This document shows positions 1 through 14,969 of a stretch of 64,000 nucleotides of DNA, piece after piece (positions within the stretch are counted from its first letter, which is position 1; each line of letters starts with the position of its first letter). The notes below the pieces were generated by a model. That model was not told where the DNA came from and did no database searches. It worked only from the letters and a program-made list of their open reading frames with translations. Where the stretch lies: assembly GCF_035582795.1 (NCBI RefSeq), contig NC_134365.1, forward strand, positions 135,249,077-135,313,076, in the 5' to 3' direction. This DNA is from Mycteria americana. Lineage: Eukaryota; Chordata; Aves; Ciconiiformes; Ciconiidae. A program made the position numbers and the translations under genes.

Positions 1-3000
1 GGATCTGCACAAATGTGCCTAAATGCCACTGTGTTGTGGATTTAATGTGCAACATATTCTGCAATGGGCTGCACTAACCCACATGATACAGCACCAGAAG
101 ATATATTCAGGTTAAAACTAAGAGAGAAGGTGCAAAGAGAGAGTAATACAACAAAAAGCCTTCCAAGTAACCTCCTCAATAGGCAAATTTCCATAAAGCT
201 GTCAATGAATTGGGAAGCTAGATCTTTCTTTTTTACATGAGCAACCTTTGTGCTAGCAGTGCTATAAACGTGCTTCAGTTTTCTCTTGACACAGATGACT
301 AATCTCAGGGAAAAAGCTAAAATCAAAAAGACCTGAGGGAGGTAAATAATGTTAGTTTACGTTACTAGATGAGCAAAGGGAAACAGACAAGCAGAAAAAG
401 CTAAAGGAGAATCAACGGCAGGAGAAATGCAAGCCATTCAGAAAAGCCTGGCACTTCACCGAGAGCAGTGCCAGAGCCTTGGGGATTCCTGGTATTCAGC
501 AGTGATGATGCAATCTGTAAATGTAAGTCAACTTTGTTTCCCCACTAATCACACATCCCATTAAAAAATAGCTAGGGAAAAAAGCCCTGGCAGCAAATTA
601 GATTGAGGTAGGCAGCAATTTTCTGTGGTCCTTTCTGAACTATTAGCATAAATCCTACTCTCTTTCAAAGGAATGGCTACCCTTCCACCAAATCAGAGGT
701 CCTGGAAGTGATAGTTCAATGCCACAGGAGCTGACAGCTCAGTGGAGAATGATTAGAGGACTAAGGACAGCCAGAGATGGCTCACAAAGTGTCACTGTTC
801 CCACTCCAACCTGCCACTCCACATTTAGATTTGTATGGTCTTTAACACAAAAACAAAAATTCTGAAAAGTTTTCCAAATAGTGTTCTTCCTTGTTATAAA
901 TTGTACAAAGAGGTGTTTTCCACTATCCAGTCACTCCTCCTCTCTCACAGTCAGGCTTAAAAATACGTTTTCCTTCTGGGAGGATACATGATACAAGCCA
1001 TTTGCAACAGCATAGAGTTGAACAGTGTTTCTCAGCCTCCTTTAACCTGAGAAATCACTGCCCATCTTGTGCCACAGCAACTCACTGTATTGTTGCAACT
1101 GTTCCTTGATAACCAAGTAAAAATCAGAGCAGACTATGAGTGTTCATTCATTCCTTTTATTTTCTCTCACTGCTTTGTAGAGAAATGCACATTTATGCTA
1201 GGAAAAGAAAGCAATTCCAGTCATTTCATGGACCACAGTCTATGTCTCAGGGAGCATCTTTGGATCATCACCAGGTGGGAAGCACTGGTGGAGCAAAGCA
1301 TAAGCTATTTCTAAACCAGCAGGACACAGCCTGATGGAAGCACTATTCCCACAAAAGCATGGAGTTTCTTTACAACCACAGCTAGACAGCTTCTGCTACT
1401 CTATCTTAATTACAGCTAGCTTGGCTGTCTCTCCAGTGCAAACACACTGACAGAGACCATTAGCAGTGCTTCTTCCCACTAACACCAGTGGGAGACGCAC
1501 AGCGATAAAGTCAGATCAGGTAAAGGTCAGAGCAGACAAACCCTCTAGCGTGCTAGCTGAAAGGAAAACATTGTGCTTGAGTTGGAACTGCTACCTGTAA
1601 AAATCAACCGTCTATTAGTTTATCTCTCCCCATCCTCTTTGACTACACACACACACATTTACATATTTATTGAGAGGGAACTTTCCTCATCAATACACTT
1701 GCTCAGCCTGGCTTCAATAACTCTGACTGAAGTCCTAAGTAACAGGTTGTCATCTCTGCTCACACACATGCTCGGTTCAGATGAAATACCCTCTTTAACC
1801 AAGTCCTAAACACAGATCTACTCCATCAGTTTATTTGAAAACTAAACATATTTGGCACTGTCTTCATTCGTTCCTGCATAAAATCAAGATAAGGAATGAA
1901 AGCCCATTGTGAGTAAGGATACAGCAACCTTTGCTAAAGTTTGCCCTACAATGCTTAATACTTAGGAACTGTGGATCATTTCTGGATGGAGGGAACCTGG
2001 CTAGTTCTTTTTTTTTTCTCATGGAGACACAAAGGATCTTTCCCCTGAGGAATTTTCTAGTGCAGAAAAGAAATATGAGAGATTAGTTTAATATTCTCAT
2101 ATAATGGTAGATTGCTGCAGAAAAATTACTGGGCTGGAAGCCTGACCAAAACTTGGTCAGGTTTGGTTTAAACTAGAAAACACTTGATAGCTCCTCTCCA
2201 AACAATACTAGAAAGAAATGTTGATCCCTTCTCCAGCTACTTTTTGAGATTAAAAAATCTGTATTAACTACATGTGCACTAATCTGAGTTTAAAAATCTG
2301 CATTTATTTGGGAACTATGTAAAGGTACTAGAATATTTAGATACTGCAGTTACACAAAATCTGTAATTGGACTATTTAATTTAGAATTAGATTTAGGATC
2401 TCAATATTGTACTGCATGACACCATAAAACTTTACATCAAGATAGTCATCTTCAGGTTGTCACTTGAACCAATTTCTAGTGCATGCATTGGTTCACAGAC
2501 CTGCCAGTAAGTACCAAGACTGCCTTCTGGACAGAAAAATTAGAGAGAATATGTCCAAAACCAGGACATATTGTACAGGAAACATTTAATTTCAAGTAAT
2601 TGTTTAAATTTGAAAATAAATTAGAGAACTGGATTATTCATCAAAGCGATTGGGATAACTTCTTTCTTATATAAAAACGTAAGGATCTCTCCTCTGACAA
2701 AAGCGATTTCTATGGCAGTCTTAGTCCCTTTTGTTGAAGCTGCACAAATAATTAAACAGGAATGGGGGAAGGACTACCAGTCTGGTATCTGCTACGTGAG
2801 TTAAATGTCCTTCCTCCTGGCTACAGGGTATTTGTAGTGGGGCTTGTCAGTCTCTTCTAGCAATACTGTTTCATTTATCCTAAAAATATGGTCTTGAGAC
2901 AGCAAGCTGGAAAGATTCCTCAGTACAGTTTTTAGGGCACTCACTATGGAAAGGAGGACAGTTGAATGTTTCCCCATTCAATGAATGTTTAGTTATGCAG

Positions 3001-6000
3001 ACAGGGTGGGAAAGTTTCAGTAAAAAAGAATGAGTTTTCTCTTCTAGGAGGCACAAAGCACACACCCCTCAACATTTAGTCTAAACAGAAAGCCTGTTCA
3101 ACTTCAAGCCTAGAGGTCAGCCTCAGCTGTGTCCCAAATACATTCCGCTGAAACCTATTCACTTGAGATTTCTTTCATGTTTAGGTAAAACTATGGAGAA
3201 AACAATGCTACACTCTCTAAACTGAGCTTCAAATTGGGTATAGATTACTAATTAATCACTACCAAAAGCATGTTTCCATGGTCCTGCTCTCAGGGCAGTG
3301 TCAACATGAGAAACACATATTTTGGAAGCTGCAGGAACAGCCTAACTCCAAACCTGGTGAACTGTCTCAGGCTGTTGGGGAGGATGGGGAAGAAGATGCA
3401 TCTGACAAGACAATCCAGTAGGGTTGCAAGGAGTACATATGGTAGGCAACTTCAGCTATAACATTCTGAAAAATCCTAACCAATCAAAGGAAGAAAATCT
3501 AAGACACTAGCAAGACAGACAGAAATAACAGCCAAAGACTTGTGATCATGACAACAGTTGTTAAAAGGCATTGAATTTTCGATATATTGTTAATGTAACA
3601 TCTTCTGCATTTTCGCTTGCTGATGAAGCTCTGCCTAAGACAATCAGTACTGGGCTGGTGTACCACGTTACACAGGGAAGCAGTACGCTCAAAGCATCCA
3701 TTTCACTCATCAGCTCACCTCCATGGAAGACTCTAAATCACATCTATTCTTCCAAGCTAGAAATAAGTCTGACAACACTTTAAGATGTTGCACATGTGAA
3801 ACCAAGTTGTAGTTTGCCTTGCTAACATCATTCTTGATACACTGGTCTGTGGAGATTCCTACTTATGGGCATGGCAAGACACAGAGCTCTGTTTTGTCTG
3901 AATACTTGCTTTCAAGGCATTACATTTTGTGCAGAGATGTTCTGCTTCCCCCGTGTTGGAACAGAACCCTTTCATACACCAGGCAAAATTGTGGGGAATA
4001 CAGTATTTCTATCTCCTCTCAATGCATCATGTTATGAGTGAGGAACGCTCCCATCTGAGTGACCCCGAACATGTCTTCTCAAACACTTGGATTTAATCTC
4101 TTACTTGATATGCACTGGTGATAATGCCAAAAAGATTCTTCATGTAGACAGAGCTCCAGCAGCTCCTATTGTTTTCCTCTTCACCCTCTTAGCTAAATTA
4201 GAAGGAAAATGAATGTGACTAATGTTGAGCATTCTACATGGAAAGATGGCAGACAAACCCAAATGCACACTCTGCCCACAGACCATGCTGTCTACAGGCC
4301 AGTAAACATTTGCTTGAGCACCTGCTCATAAAACTATGTAGGTCCTGGACCACAGCACTAAGAAAATGCTTAAGCTTGTTTCCATCTGCCCATGGAGATA
4401 TGTCTCTGGTGATGAAGAGGGGTCAGGATGCAGCTTATTCCCAGTGCTCTGAATTAATCTGTAAAATTCCATTCTGCAAGGTGGCTTATTATGACAGGCT
4501 AGGCAGTAAAAATATGAGTGAGAGAGAGGCTTTGTAGCCTGCATTTATTTATTGACAAAAGGATGCAGCTGTAGCCGTGGCAAGAGGTCCCTCCACCACA
4601 TTGGAGAGTCACTGCAAAGCACCTGCTGCTGCCTTCACTACCACAGCCATCTGCCCCCCACCCCACCCCACTCCACGGCTCTTGCAGCTTTCTCCAGGCA
4701 CTTATAACCCCTATCACCAACATCCAGCAACCAGAGGAGGGTCTGAAGAAGGGGAAAGGGAGGTCATGACTCTAAGCAGTTGCAAGAGAAGGTGAAGTGC
4801 AGGAAAGAAAGACACTACCTTCAGCAAGTAAAAAAGGCTGTGGAGAGGCAGGGGAGAAGAAGAGTGGGGCAAAACAGAACTGATGATGGGGGTATATCCT
4901 CTGGACCCAAGTCTCTCACTGCAGTTCTGGAAGCAAACACTTAAAATCTGTTAAAGCCAGCAATGTGAAACAGCGAACGTAACGTTTTGGCAGTCAGTTT
5001 CACCACCACCTGCAAAAGCTAAGAATGTGATAAGAAACAGAGTAAATGAGCAGTTCCCACACACGTACAGGCTTTTCAGCCCCTGCATTATCCTGCCCCA
5101 TGAACTGCTCCCAGATTCACAGGGCTGGGTAACTCCAGTTCTCCAGTTCTTCAAGATCCAGACAGATCCACCAAGAACCTCAGAGCTGTCCAGAATTCCC
5201 CACTAAATTCAGCAAAAGTTCATTGAACTGGAGTTGCTCTAAATGAAACACATTCTTCTTTGCAAAGGAAGAACTTTTATTCTTGACCCAACTTCTCCAT
5301 CTTTAGTAATTTTCCTACATGGTACTGTCTCAGACAAACAGCAAGAGTAGTGAGCAATAGTCTTTGAGAAACACATGTTGTATTTCATGCTCATTTCTAT
5401 TCTCTTCCATATCCCTGATGAGGTTTTCTCTCAAGAATTGCTTTAAAACTGTTAACACAGATGACAGGTCCTGCAGGAGGCTGAGCGACCTTTTCTATTG
5501 TGTTAGTTCAAATAAACTAGGGGAAATTAGCAGAAAATCAGCTGTGCATTTTTTACTTCCCTAAGTGTGGATCAGCTGGAGATACAGTTTTCTGTATTGT
5601 AACCTTGGCATTAAAGACTGTTTCGCTATATGAGAAGTATTCTTTGTTGTTGGAAGTTTTCCTGACAATTTATATTTTAAACATTATTAAAGCTTAAGGC
5701 AATGTAATTACTATTTAATAATTACGGTTAGTACTAACAGCACATCTGTTTGGTTTGAAAAGGTTGGCTCTGCTTCAGAAAGGCGAGACATCCTTTTTAT
5801 AAACATCTTTGACACCACATAAAACATCAGATGATGAAAAAAGAAACCATAAAGTTGCGTGATCACAGTTTAGCAGTCTCCCAGCTCATTCTTCATGGCT
5901 ACCAGGAAGAACGTATGAAACGTGAACCAAGCATGCAGGGTGTAAAACACTTAAAAAAAATAAGAAACCTAGGCAATATTTCTCATTTACTATTGCTTTG

Positions 6001-7590
6001 ATTTTCCAATTCATCAGACAGATTAATGAAGGGGAAGTTTCCCACTTTAGTGATTTTCCTCCTGTGAATGCAATGAGGACTTTTTGTTTTTAAGGCATTG
6101 GTGAAGCAGTTTAGGAATCCTCTAAGATTTGATGCCAGATCCTCTCCTGACATAAAGAGGAACTAACGGCTGCAATGACCTTGCCTGCAGCAGCATCAAT
6201 GTTTTTAAAATACAAGGCTCTGGATTTTTTAAGGATCAGTGAGATGCTATTCACAAGAAAGCAACTTATTAACCAGGATGGGGGCCTCAGGAGTGGATTG
6301 ATCTTTCCCATAACTGAAACATTCTTTGCAGTACATTTCATTTCAAATTCATATTAGTAAAAACAATTACTGACACTCACATGCTAGAATTGATTAATTT
6401 CCTGTCCCCTCTGGCTAAAACCTTACATCACAAAAGATTGCATAGCAGCACACCACCAGCAAGTTAGAATAGTATTTATTTATTTAGTCGCTGGAAAATA
6501 CAATTTATATACAATTTCAGTGAGGACTGCATCTGTTTCCTTTTTTCCCTTCTGTTCAAAAACTAGTGAGTGAACCTTTCTTCCTAATTCTCCTGTATAA
6601 TGGCATCTTTCCTGGGATCTAGTCTTTCTGCATCGCTTTAAGTCTTCAGGCTCCTGAAACTATCAAAGGACAGAGCACTTGTTCAGGCCCTATGGAAGGA
6701 CTCTCTGGCCTCAGATCATCCTACCTAACTTTGGTACCTACCATGAGAGTTCAGTTGCCTGAACTCTTTTTATATTCAGTGAAAGAGACAGGCGCCTCCA
6801 AAAGAGTAGTTCGGACAACCTCATCGAACCTGCCTATTTCTCATTATTAACTATAAAGGAAACCAAAGGAGTCTATAGCTATGTTCTAGTACCAGTAACG
6901 TAGTCTATATTACTAGACAAAGGTCTGTTTCCCAGTTTCCAGGGGCTACTTATATGACTTGGTTGTCTCATGGTGGGACATGGGCTGACCACACACTGGC
7001 CCAATTCTACTCTTCATCTCATACTTTATTTTCCATACAAAGGAAGACCAGGCAAAAGGTGGGAAGGAGTGTGGCATCATGCTACATTCCAAGAGGTCCC
7101 CAGCACAACCCTTGGGGAGCACTTGCCTTGTTAAAAGAAAAGCCACGCAACAGACTCACTTTCACCCAGCTCCTTTCTTTCTTTTTATTTTCTTTCTGTC
7201 AGGGTATGACATATTCCTGGTACAAATGGTTTTCTCCTGTACTGGACAAGAGAGATTGGACTGACTGTATTCACTTGCTTGAAGATACAAGCACTGCAGG
7301 TTTCAGCAAGGGTGGAAGACAGCTTTGGACCTACATCCTGAAGCTTCATTTAAACCCACAACACAAAGCGTGAATGGCATCTCGTGTGGTCACAGCCGTG
7401 ACAGCAGCTCCTGGGGACAATCTCAAGTTCTACCCCAGAGCGCTCAGTGAGGTGCGGTCACTATAACGTGGAGGTCAGCACAATATTAACTCACAGCCTC
7501 CCCCTCTGGGGAGTCTGCAGCCAACACTCAATGGTATTCTGGCAGCATTGGGGCTGCTTAGGTTAATGTTAGCTCAGGTATGTCTTCTCA
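1..7590. other. AT-rich unique sequence, no gene seen
   Basis: I see no recognisable exon, RNA gene or mobile element here. Open frames are short (under 140 codons), overlap on both strands and resemble no family I know. Minor items are a short CA run near 1644-1656 and scattered A or T runs. The sequence looks like ordinary intergenic or intronic vertebrate DNA. Old, unrecognised repeat remnants cannot be excluded by eye. Confidence 0.6.
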
Positions 7591-7627
7591 AACTGTGTAC
7601 ACAGTGAAGACTACAGTGTACACAGTT
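7591..7627. repeat. Perfect 12-bp inverted repeat (hairpin)
   Basis: AACTGTGTACAC at 7591-7602 is the exact reverse complement of GTGTACACAGTT at 7616-7627, with a 13-base loop. Pairing does not continue past the 12 bp on either side. That makes it short for a microRNA precursor. It could form a cruciform or RNA hairpin, but no function is shown. Confidence 0.85.
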
Positions 7628-10600
7628 CCTAAGCAGAACAACCTTTATTCTCTCTCTTTGTTCAAGGACGAAGCAAAACCAGTTAGTTCCTTGAAGCAGA
7701 GTGAGCTTTAACTCTGCTCCAGTTTGAAGCAAACAAACCAGAGTATTACTCAAGTTGTTCATTATGAGTGCTGAGATGCTCTTAACAAAAGGAGCTCCTT
7801 AAAACTGTATAAAAAGTAGGGAGAAAAATGCCCTGCAAAATGGTTAAAGATCATGTTAGCTTCCCATAGGCAGAGCTTTAGGAACACTGAACTGATTTTT
7901 TTCAAGCATGGAATCCTTTCCAAGATACTCTGAGGACCGTTCCAGAACACAATTTGCAAGACAACATATTTAAGTTTAAATGGAGCTCAATTAAACTAAA
8001 TGGGACTTGTATAGATAATGACCTGCACACACTATTCCAGGGGCTCCAAAGTGAATTTCCAGACTGTTCCCATAAGGAAAAAAGAATGTATACCCACAGC
8101 TATTGAGAAGCATGCTTGCAGATAACACGGAGGGGGGGAAAACTGGCACTTGGCAGAAATTTTTTATCCAAAATTCAAAAATTTTCAAATTCTCAGTTAA
8201 CAGGACTGGGCCAGGGGAAGAAGCAAAGGGTATATAGACCATGCAGTTATTGTCAGGGGCAGAGTTATGCAATGACCCTACACCCTATCTGGCATTTTCA
8301 GCAAACATTAGGTTTTGGGGGTCTTTGCACCTTTTTATCCTCCATCTTAGTTTTAAATCTTTGTTCTCTTGCAATACTTGATTTTTAATGGGTTTGGAAA
8401 GCTGTATAATTTATAAATTCCACAGTGGGCAAAACCACAAACATAACTCTCTGTTTTTAAATACAACCACATAAAACACTTCTCAAAGGATAAAGCCCAA
8501 ACTATACATCAAGTCAGTCAATCAATATTCTGCAGCAGAGCCTGCATAATTACTTTTTTCTGTGCTGTAATAGGGCCACGTTGTGCTTTATGGCCATCAT
8601 TGATTATTAAAATAGTTTCCTGCACTAGCCTGTATCCATACATAGCACCTGCTATCAGTCTTCTCAGGTCAGAGTCTTTCCCATTGACTTGTGCCTGTCT
8701 CGTGGCTATCCATCTAGGCCCGCCAGCATTCCCCTGGGATTGCAGTCAAATGCTGTGCAATGTTTCCCTGGCTCACTGTTCAATCTGTCTCCAAAGTCCT
8801 TGAGTCTTTCGCAATCAAAACCAACCTGTCTACACTTTATTATAAAGAAATACCAGGGAGTTTCAGCCATGTTTATGAATGAATACAGCTTTGCCTTCCT
8901 CCAGTTATACAAGGATAGCTGCTGGCACAGAAGTTTTAATACAACAAAACGACAAGATACACACAACTTTTCACCAGTGAGACCCCACTCAAACCAGTCT
9001 GTAGCAGTGGGTGCTCCACAAGCAGGTATTTGTAAGCATGTTTTAGCTGGTTACCAGGAATATTGTTGAGTGGCCTGAGGCCTCTAGTTTCTTGAGTTCT
9101 TAACACCCAAGACATACAAAAATCAAAGTGGAAAACTCTCCCAAGATGAGCAGTCCTTCCTTTTCAGCACTCACAAAATATTAATTCACTTTCCAAATGA
9201 TAGTAGAAGTATTTTGGCATGTGTTTTTGCTTAATTTTTGAAATATAAACCCATGTCTTTTGTTGTCATTTCTTGTCACTGTTATACAAATTATCTTTCT
9301 GTTTGATTTTCTCCTTTTAAGTGCTTTCTCTTTTCAGCTGCAGCCTGGCTTCCTCTTATCTACAAGGAGAGGAACAGCCTCTGGTTTTAACACCTGGTTT
9401 TTTCTCATATCTAGCTGGCTGCTTCTTATTCATATTAACTTGGTCATGATTCTTCAGAACAGTAAATGCGATCTACAGCATTTTTGGCATGGTTAATAAA
9501 CAGCATCTAGATACTGACTCACATACAGAAGTTGTAGACACACATTTGAAGCATTTCAATTTGTACTTACGATTTTCTCAGTGCTTAACACTACCTATCT
9601 TTAAGTGTCAAACTCATGTGAGAGAATTTCTGGAGATTTTGCAATAATTAAAAAAAATGACACTTTTAGCAGGTATTATTTTCGTTATTTCACATTATTA
9701 TTGTCAGGGCCATCTGTCCATATTAGATCCTCACTCTCCTTTTCTGCAGCTGTACACTTCATTCCAGCTAAAGAAAACAGGCAGGATATCCTGGTAAGCC
9801 ATGAATTAAGGAGGGAATGACTTCTTTGGTAGGTGGTATCCCTTGAACATACTCATTTAGTATCTAAACCTGCATCACTTGTCCCTATCCCTTTCTGACT
9901 CAACAGTTTTTTATCCCAAAGGAAGAATTTCTGAAAAAGTAATAAGCTAGCGAAAGCAGGCCTCGTTTTAGAATTACAGTTTTATTAGCCATCACCGCTG
10001 TTCTGCACTTATCACTTCCACAATTCCCCACTGGGGTGAAACATAACGAGCACTTCAGAGTACCTAGCAACAGTACCCAACAGGTTAGGACAGAGAGTGA
10101 AGAACAACAACTGCAAGAGGAATTAAAGTAGGTGGTAAATAATTATCTCATTGATATTTGGTCACAATACAGGATTTAGCACTTCCATTGCTATGCAAAA
10201 CTCCACGAAGTCTTTCAGCACTCTCATAAGCCTGTCGTTAGGTTTTACACCCTCTCAACTCTGACTGCCACATTGCTCAGGATGAACCCACTAATCCACT
10301 CAGGTTGCTAGGTTTACTTGAGGTCTCCCATCACGAAGCAGTTAGGCATGATTTTGCTTCACAAAATCCTAGTTAGATCTCACTGGGAAGAACGTGAAGG
10401 AGACTGATCACTCTCCAGTGTAATACTGTTGAAAAAATTGCATTAAGTCCTTCACTAGGCCTGTCTAAAAAGAAAAATCAAAGCTCCTTTTTCAGCCTAA
10501 AGCCCACATGGGTTTAAAGTTCAGTTGCACTGTGACACTGCAGGACACAGCCTGATTCTTCACTGCATCACCTCTCATGCACAGTGGTTCACAGCTGTGC

Positions 10601-12319
10601 AAAAGTGAGTGCAGAACATCTGTGCATATTGGTCAGTGTGCTTTGGGTACTTTTTGTACTCCATAATGGACACCCTGAACTTTGTGAGAGCTGAAACCAC
10701 TGCAAACGAGGAGCAAGATGACATAACAACATACTCTCTCTCTCTTCTTCTTTTTCTTTTTTTTTTTTTTTTTAGTGTTAGTTTTAATTTAATTAGACTT
10801 TGTGATTGCTAGGTTTTCACTTAGGTTACAACAGCTTCAGCAATTCTAAACTCCCCAAAGCCCCAGTAAATGGGCTAGCTGCCTGAAATAGTTATGGGAA
10901 AGACCTCCTAAATATTACCCCTTTCCTCTGGGTATGCTAAAGGCGTGGAAATACCTGCATGGAGGAAATTCCTATATATAGCCAGGTAAATTAAAGAGAG
11001 AATATTGAAAAAGATGAACCACTTCTGTAACAATTTAAATAAGAGTGTTATATGAACCACAACCTGCAGTCAAGCACAGTGTATCAATTGCTTTCATGTG
11101 CTGTTTCGTAAGACAACTTACCTTGACTTTCTTACTGCCTAATGGGCACTAAGAAAAATAAAATCTAGTTTACCATAAGCATCAGAGATTTTTTTTAACC
11201 TACTTATTATTCTAATTATCCTGTTCATACTAATCAGTTTAGGCTTTCCAACAGTATTATCAAGCTTCTAATAAAATTACATAAAGATACATAAACACCT
11301 CTGTGGAATATATTTTTAAAATAATTTCTAGTCCCTGTTCAGGAAAAGTTATCACCTGAAAATTCAGCCTAGGTCTGAGATTTTCAGTGCTTAGGAGTGT
11401 TCATATTTGAAAAACTCAGCATCTGCATATTTCAAAAGCTCAGAACAGTCAGAGCCTACGAAATTAACGGCTGTAATGTAAAACTCATCAGCTCAAATCT
11501 CATGACGTGGCAATCAAAGACAGGAAGTATTCATAGGGTCAAATCTTTATAAAAGCTGTAAAACAGCCTTCAGGTTACCATCCCTAAATTACAGTGACAA
11601 AATTCCTCAAGTAAATGAGTTTAGGATATGGCAAAGATACTGTATGCTTGCATTATCTTATTTCAGTCGCCATTAATTTGCTTTGAATAACGAATTTAAC
11701 ACGTAAGTTTACAGCTGCAGGAAGTACTATTTTATACAGAGATTCATACTAGGAAAGTTTCTTCCATTCTAAAACACAGTACAGTTTGTAAAATACTCCC
11801 CATACTGAAAACAGAGAATATAAACTTCTCGAGCACAGCCACTTATTTTTGTATATGAGCGTATTGTGACAGTGGTTTCTGTTTCCAACCAGCAGCTGCT
11901 ACTGTCTCAGCATGTGAATGAGTAAGAAAATGCCTGACTTCTTCATCTACAAACTTGCTGGTCACATTATCAGAGAGTAATGCAACTGTTTCTTTGGGTC
12001 TCCGGTTCTGCTTCCTTGCTGGCTGCCACAGTCTCTCTGTGCAGAGCAATACAACAGCATGTGCAAAACCAAAGGACACCAGAGTTGAGTTACTCAGACT
12101 GAAATACCGGCCACAATTCAGAAGGGAAAATGAGATTCCAGGAAACGCTCCTATTTGTGCTTCATCGTTACTGAATGAGCAGGGTAGTGATGGCAAAAAG
12201 TTAGAGCTTTTGACTTCTCTACCTACAGAAAGTCCGCAGCACTGTAGGTGCCCAAAGGTGATCTATGCACAGACTGTGTAATTTGGTGAACACTGTGCAT
12301 TGGGAAACATTACACTTCA
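7628..12319. other. AT-rich unique sequence, no gene seen
   Basis: I recognise no gene or interspersed repeat. A 40-base homopyrimidine run lies at 10734-10773 and is listed separately. A 117-codon minus-strand frame at 11843-12196 has no recognisable motif and is within chance length. It is recorded under rejected items. Confidence 0.6.
10734..10773. repeat. 40-bp homopyrimidine tract (CT-rich, then T17)
   Basis: The plus strand from 10734 to 10773 is only C and T. It begins as CT dinucleotides and ends in 17 consecutive T. This is simple sequence, probably length-variable. No A/G interruption is seen. Confidence 0.85.
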
Positions 12320-12357
12320 TAATAATAATAGTAATAATAATAATAATAATAATAATT
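12320..12357 (+). repeat. (AAT)n microsatellite
   Basis: About a dozen AAT units run through this interval, with one interrupted unit near 12330 (AGT in place of AAT). The repeat puts a poly-Asn run into a spurious reading frame, so the asparagine-rich peptide there is not a protein. Confidence 0.9.
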
Positions 12358-14969
12358 TATTCTTTTGCAAAAGGAAGGCTTCTGACAAAACCTGCAAACT
12401 TCTTTCAATCACTCCCAGAGAATTAGAGGGGATGACACTGGTACAGAGTGATCACAAAGCTCAAAACATTAACTTCAGGTATACTGATCCTACCTAATAG
12501 GCCACATACCTTCCCATCGTATCCCCAGGTCCCTCACAAACTTCAGCGTACTGATCCTGACAGTGTCTCTGGGAAAAGGGAAAGAATGAGTAAACCTTGT
12601 GCACACACACGGGCAACTTCAACCCAACAAGGCAAGGTCAGACTTTTCTTAAACTGATTATCAGTTTTTAATTCCTTGAGTGTTTTTGTTTACCCACTTG
12701 AGAGATCCAAAAACATTCCAGTTTTGATAGTGGTATGCACCATCCCCTTGAAAGCTGGTATAGCCCAAATCAGCTCATGACTTCAGAAAAAATCTGGCAG
12801 AAGTGAAATTGCCCAAAATAACACAAGTCTGTGGGAAAGCAAGTCTCATATAGCTCAGGTGAGACATCTACCTACCAGATTCTCATTGCCCTCCACCTTG
12901 CTCTATGATTTCCTTGGAGTGGCTACGCTGCCTGGCACTGAAGAATACACCTCAATTTAGAAGTAAGTGAAAGCATGGATTCTGGAGATCTTTACAGTGT
13001 ATGTAGCAGTAAATCATATTTGGACATAGTTTCCACAGTCCTCCTTCTCTCTCTTCCTTTCAATCATTTTTACTACCATTTTACTAGCATAAGTCAAGTT
13101 AAGGTCACACTGAAATTACAGCTGGTTGCCTAACATTTTCTCTGTGTATAATCCTTGTAAATTCCAAATACGCCACCACACAATAGAATGACAGAAATGT
13201 ATTAATAAATAAAACTAGTCAGAGAAAGGGCATCACCTGTTTTCTTTATTATAAAATGCCATCAGCTGTATGTGCTAAGTCCCCTGTATAATAGAATTTC
13301 TTCAGATATTTAAAGGCCATGTATTACTTACTTTACACCGTTACTACACTGCCCTCACGTATTTGGATATTTTTTAGTAAGAGATTACAGAAAGAAACAA
13401 TCTTTCTTTAGTCAGCACCATTCTTTTTTTTAAGATGCTGAAGTTAGCTATGTGTTTTCTGCTCTTCTTATCAAATGAATAGTTATGAGCTACACAGGAG
13501 GCAACAAAAGCCAGGTGGCTTATCTAAAGTGCAGCTCTCTGGGAGTGAACTATCACCTAGACTGTGGCTCAAGGAACATGAAACTTCTGGAAGAGGGTAT
13601 TTAGAAGAAGTTCAGTATTCCCTCCTGATCACTGTGTCATCCATGAAATCACTTGAACGTAACCTCCAGAGACTGACAATGTAAAACATCATTCTGACCT
13701 AAAAGCAGTACCGCATAACTACAGGGAAATGCGGATTTGTCACAAATTGAGTTAAAGTGGAAAAAAATGACAAATACAATTTGCCTCACTTCTCATGCCA
13801 CTGATGAATGCTGATGCTTTGAATGAAGTCAATCATTTTCTTCATGTTTTTCAGGGTCTTCTTTTGGGTGAAAATCACAATGGCAGTACTCTGTGAAGCT
13901 CTAATCATTGCCATCTAAACTCTGCTTGCATGGTCCAAAGTATGTTTTGAAAGAGTTTGGCTAACAACTACAGTTATTTTATAAATAAAGATATTTTGCT
14001 TTGGCTTAGCTAACACCACCTTCACTATAAGTTTCCTTCTACGGGTGTTACTAGGGCAGCAACACAGCAATCTGTGCTAACGATCTCCACTCGCTAAAAC
14101 CGACTTCAAATAGATTTCTCAAAGGTCACAGATTACTAGTGTGAAATTCTTACCTCCCTTCTAGCTGGCTGCCACAAACAACTGTGCCATATAATCTCAG
14201 TTGTAAATTAATCAAGTTCCATCTTAAGACAGGGCAAGTCACTGCTACCCTTACCATCAGTGGCACCTGTTCCTCTGCTCTTTAAAAGGTCCTTTCAAAG
14301 CACAGAAGGATTCATATGTGTACAGCTCTACAGTCCACTTATACTGGACTAAGTCACCTGTTGCATTACTTGGGGAGATGGCATCTGGATTGTGAAGGAC
14401 ACAGATGAAAAGATGTAGGGCTGGTTTGGGAGTCAATGTTCAAAAATGTCTGGTTTCCTGTTGAGGTTTTTCTCTTTTTTTTAGTGCCATAGTAGAAGGA
14501 ATCTACCTCATTCTCCTTGTTCTGCACCACCCTGGACATTAGGTCCTATCCAAATTTAGTAGGAGAACTCCAAGGCAAGGGACTGTTTGCATAAGCCCTG
14601 CTTCTCGAAGAAGGCATCTTGGAAGAAAGATTATTGAACAGGTGTTTGATCTGCCGGCTATCAGAGGTATGGACTTAAACCTGGAGAGAAAGCACAATGT
14701 TCTTCCTTATTCCCCTGCAATTTTCCCCATCTCCAGCTAGACAACTGCACTCCCATTAACAATTTAATTGAATCAATGTAGTTCACCGTCTGTGAGTAGC
14801 TTTCCCAGGAGATCAATCTGTTGATGAAAAAAAATTAAGGCATTTGAAGAGATGTTGTGCTTTTAGAGAAGAACGGGATTGCTTTCTAATGCATGGTAGG
14901 AGGTTTCTGAAAAAAAAACAGCTTATAAGATAAATTCTTGTGGTTGTCCATAAAAGGTATGTTTGTAAC
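12358..14969. other. AT-rich unique sequence, no gene seen
   Basis: No exon, RNA gene or identifiable mobile element is seen. The longest frames are below 70 codons. The right end abuts the solo LTR that begins at 14970. Confidence 0.6.

Noticed and set aside
6820..6840. Possible tRNA T-arm on the minus strand (GGTTCGATG)
   Set aside because: The flanking bases do not form the T stem, and no acceptor, D or anticodon arms can be placed around it.
11843..12196. 117-codon minus-strand frame that looks protein-like in parts
   Set aside because: The composition is less biased than most frames here, but it overlaps a 108-codon frame on the other strand, has no motif I know, and its length is within chance.
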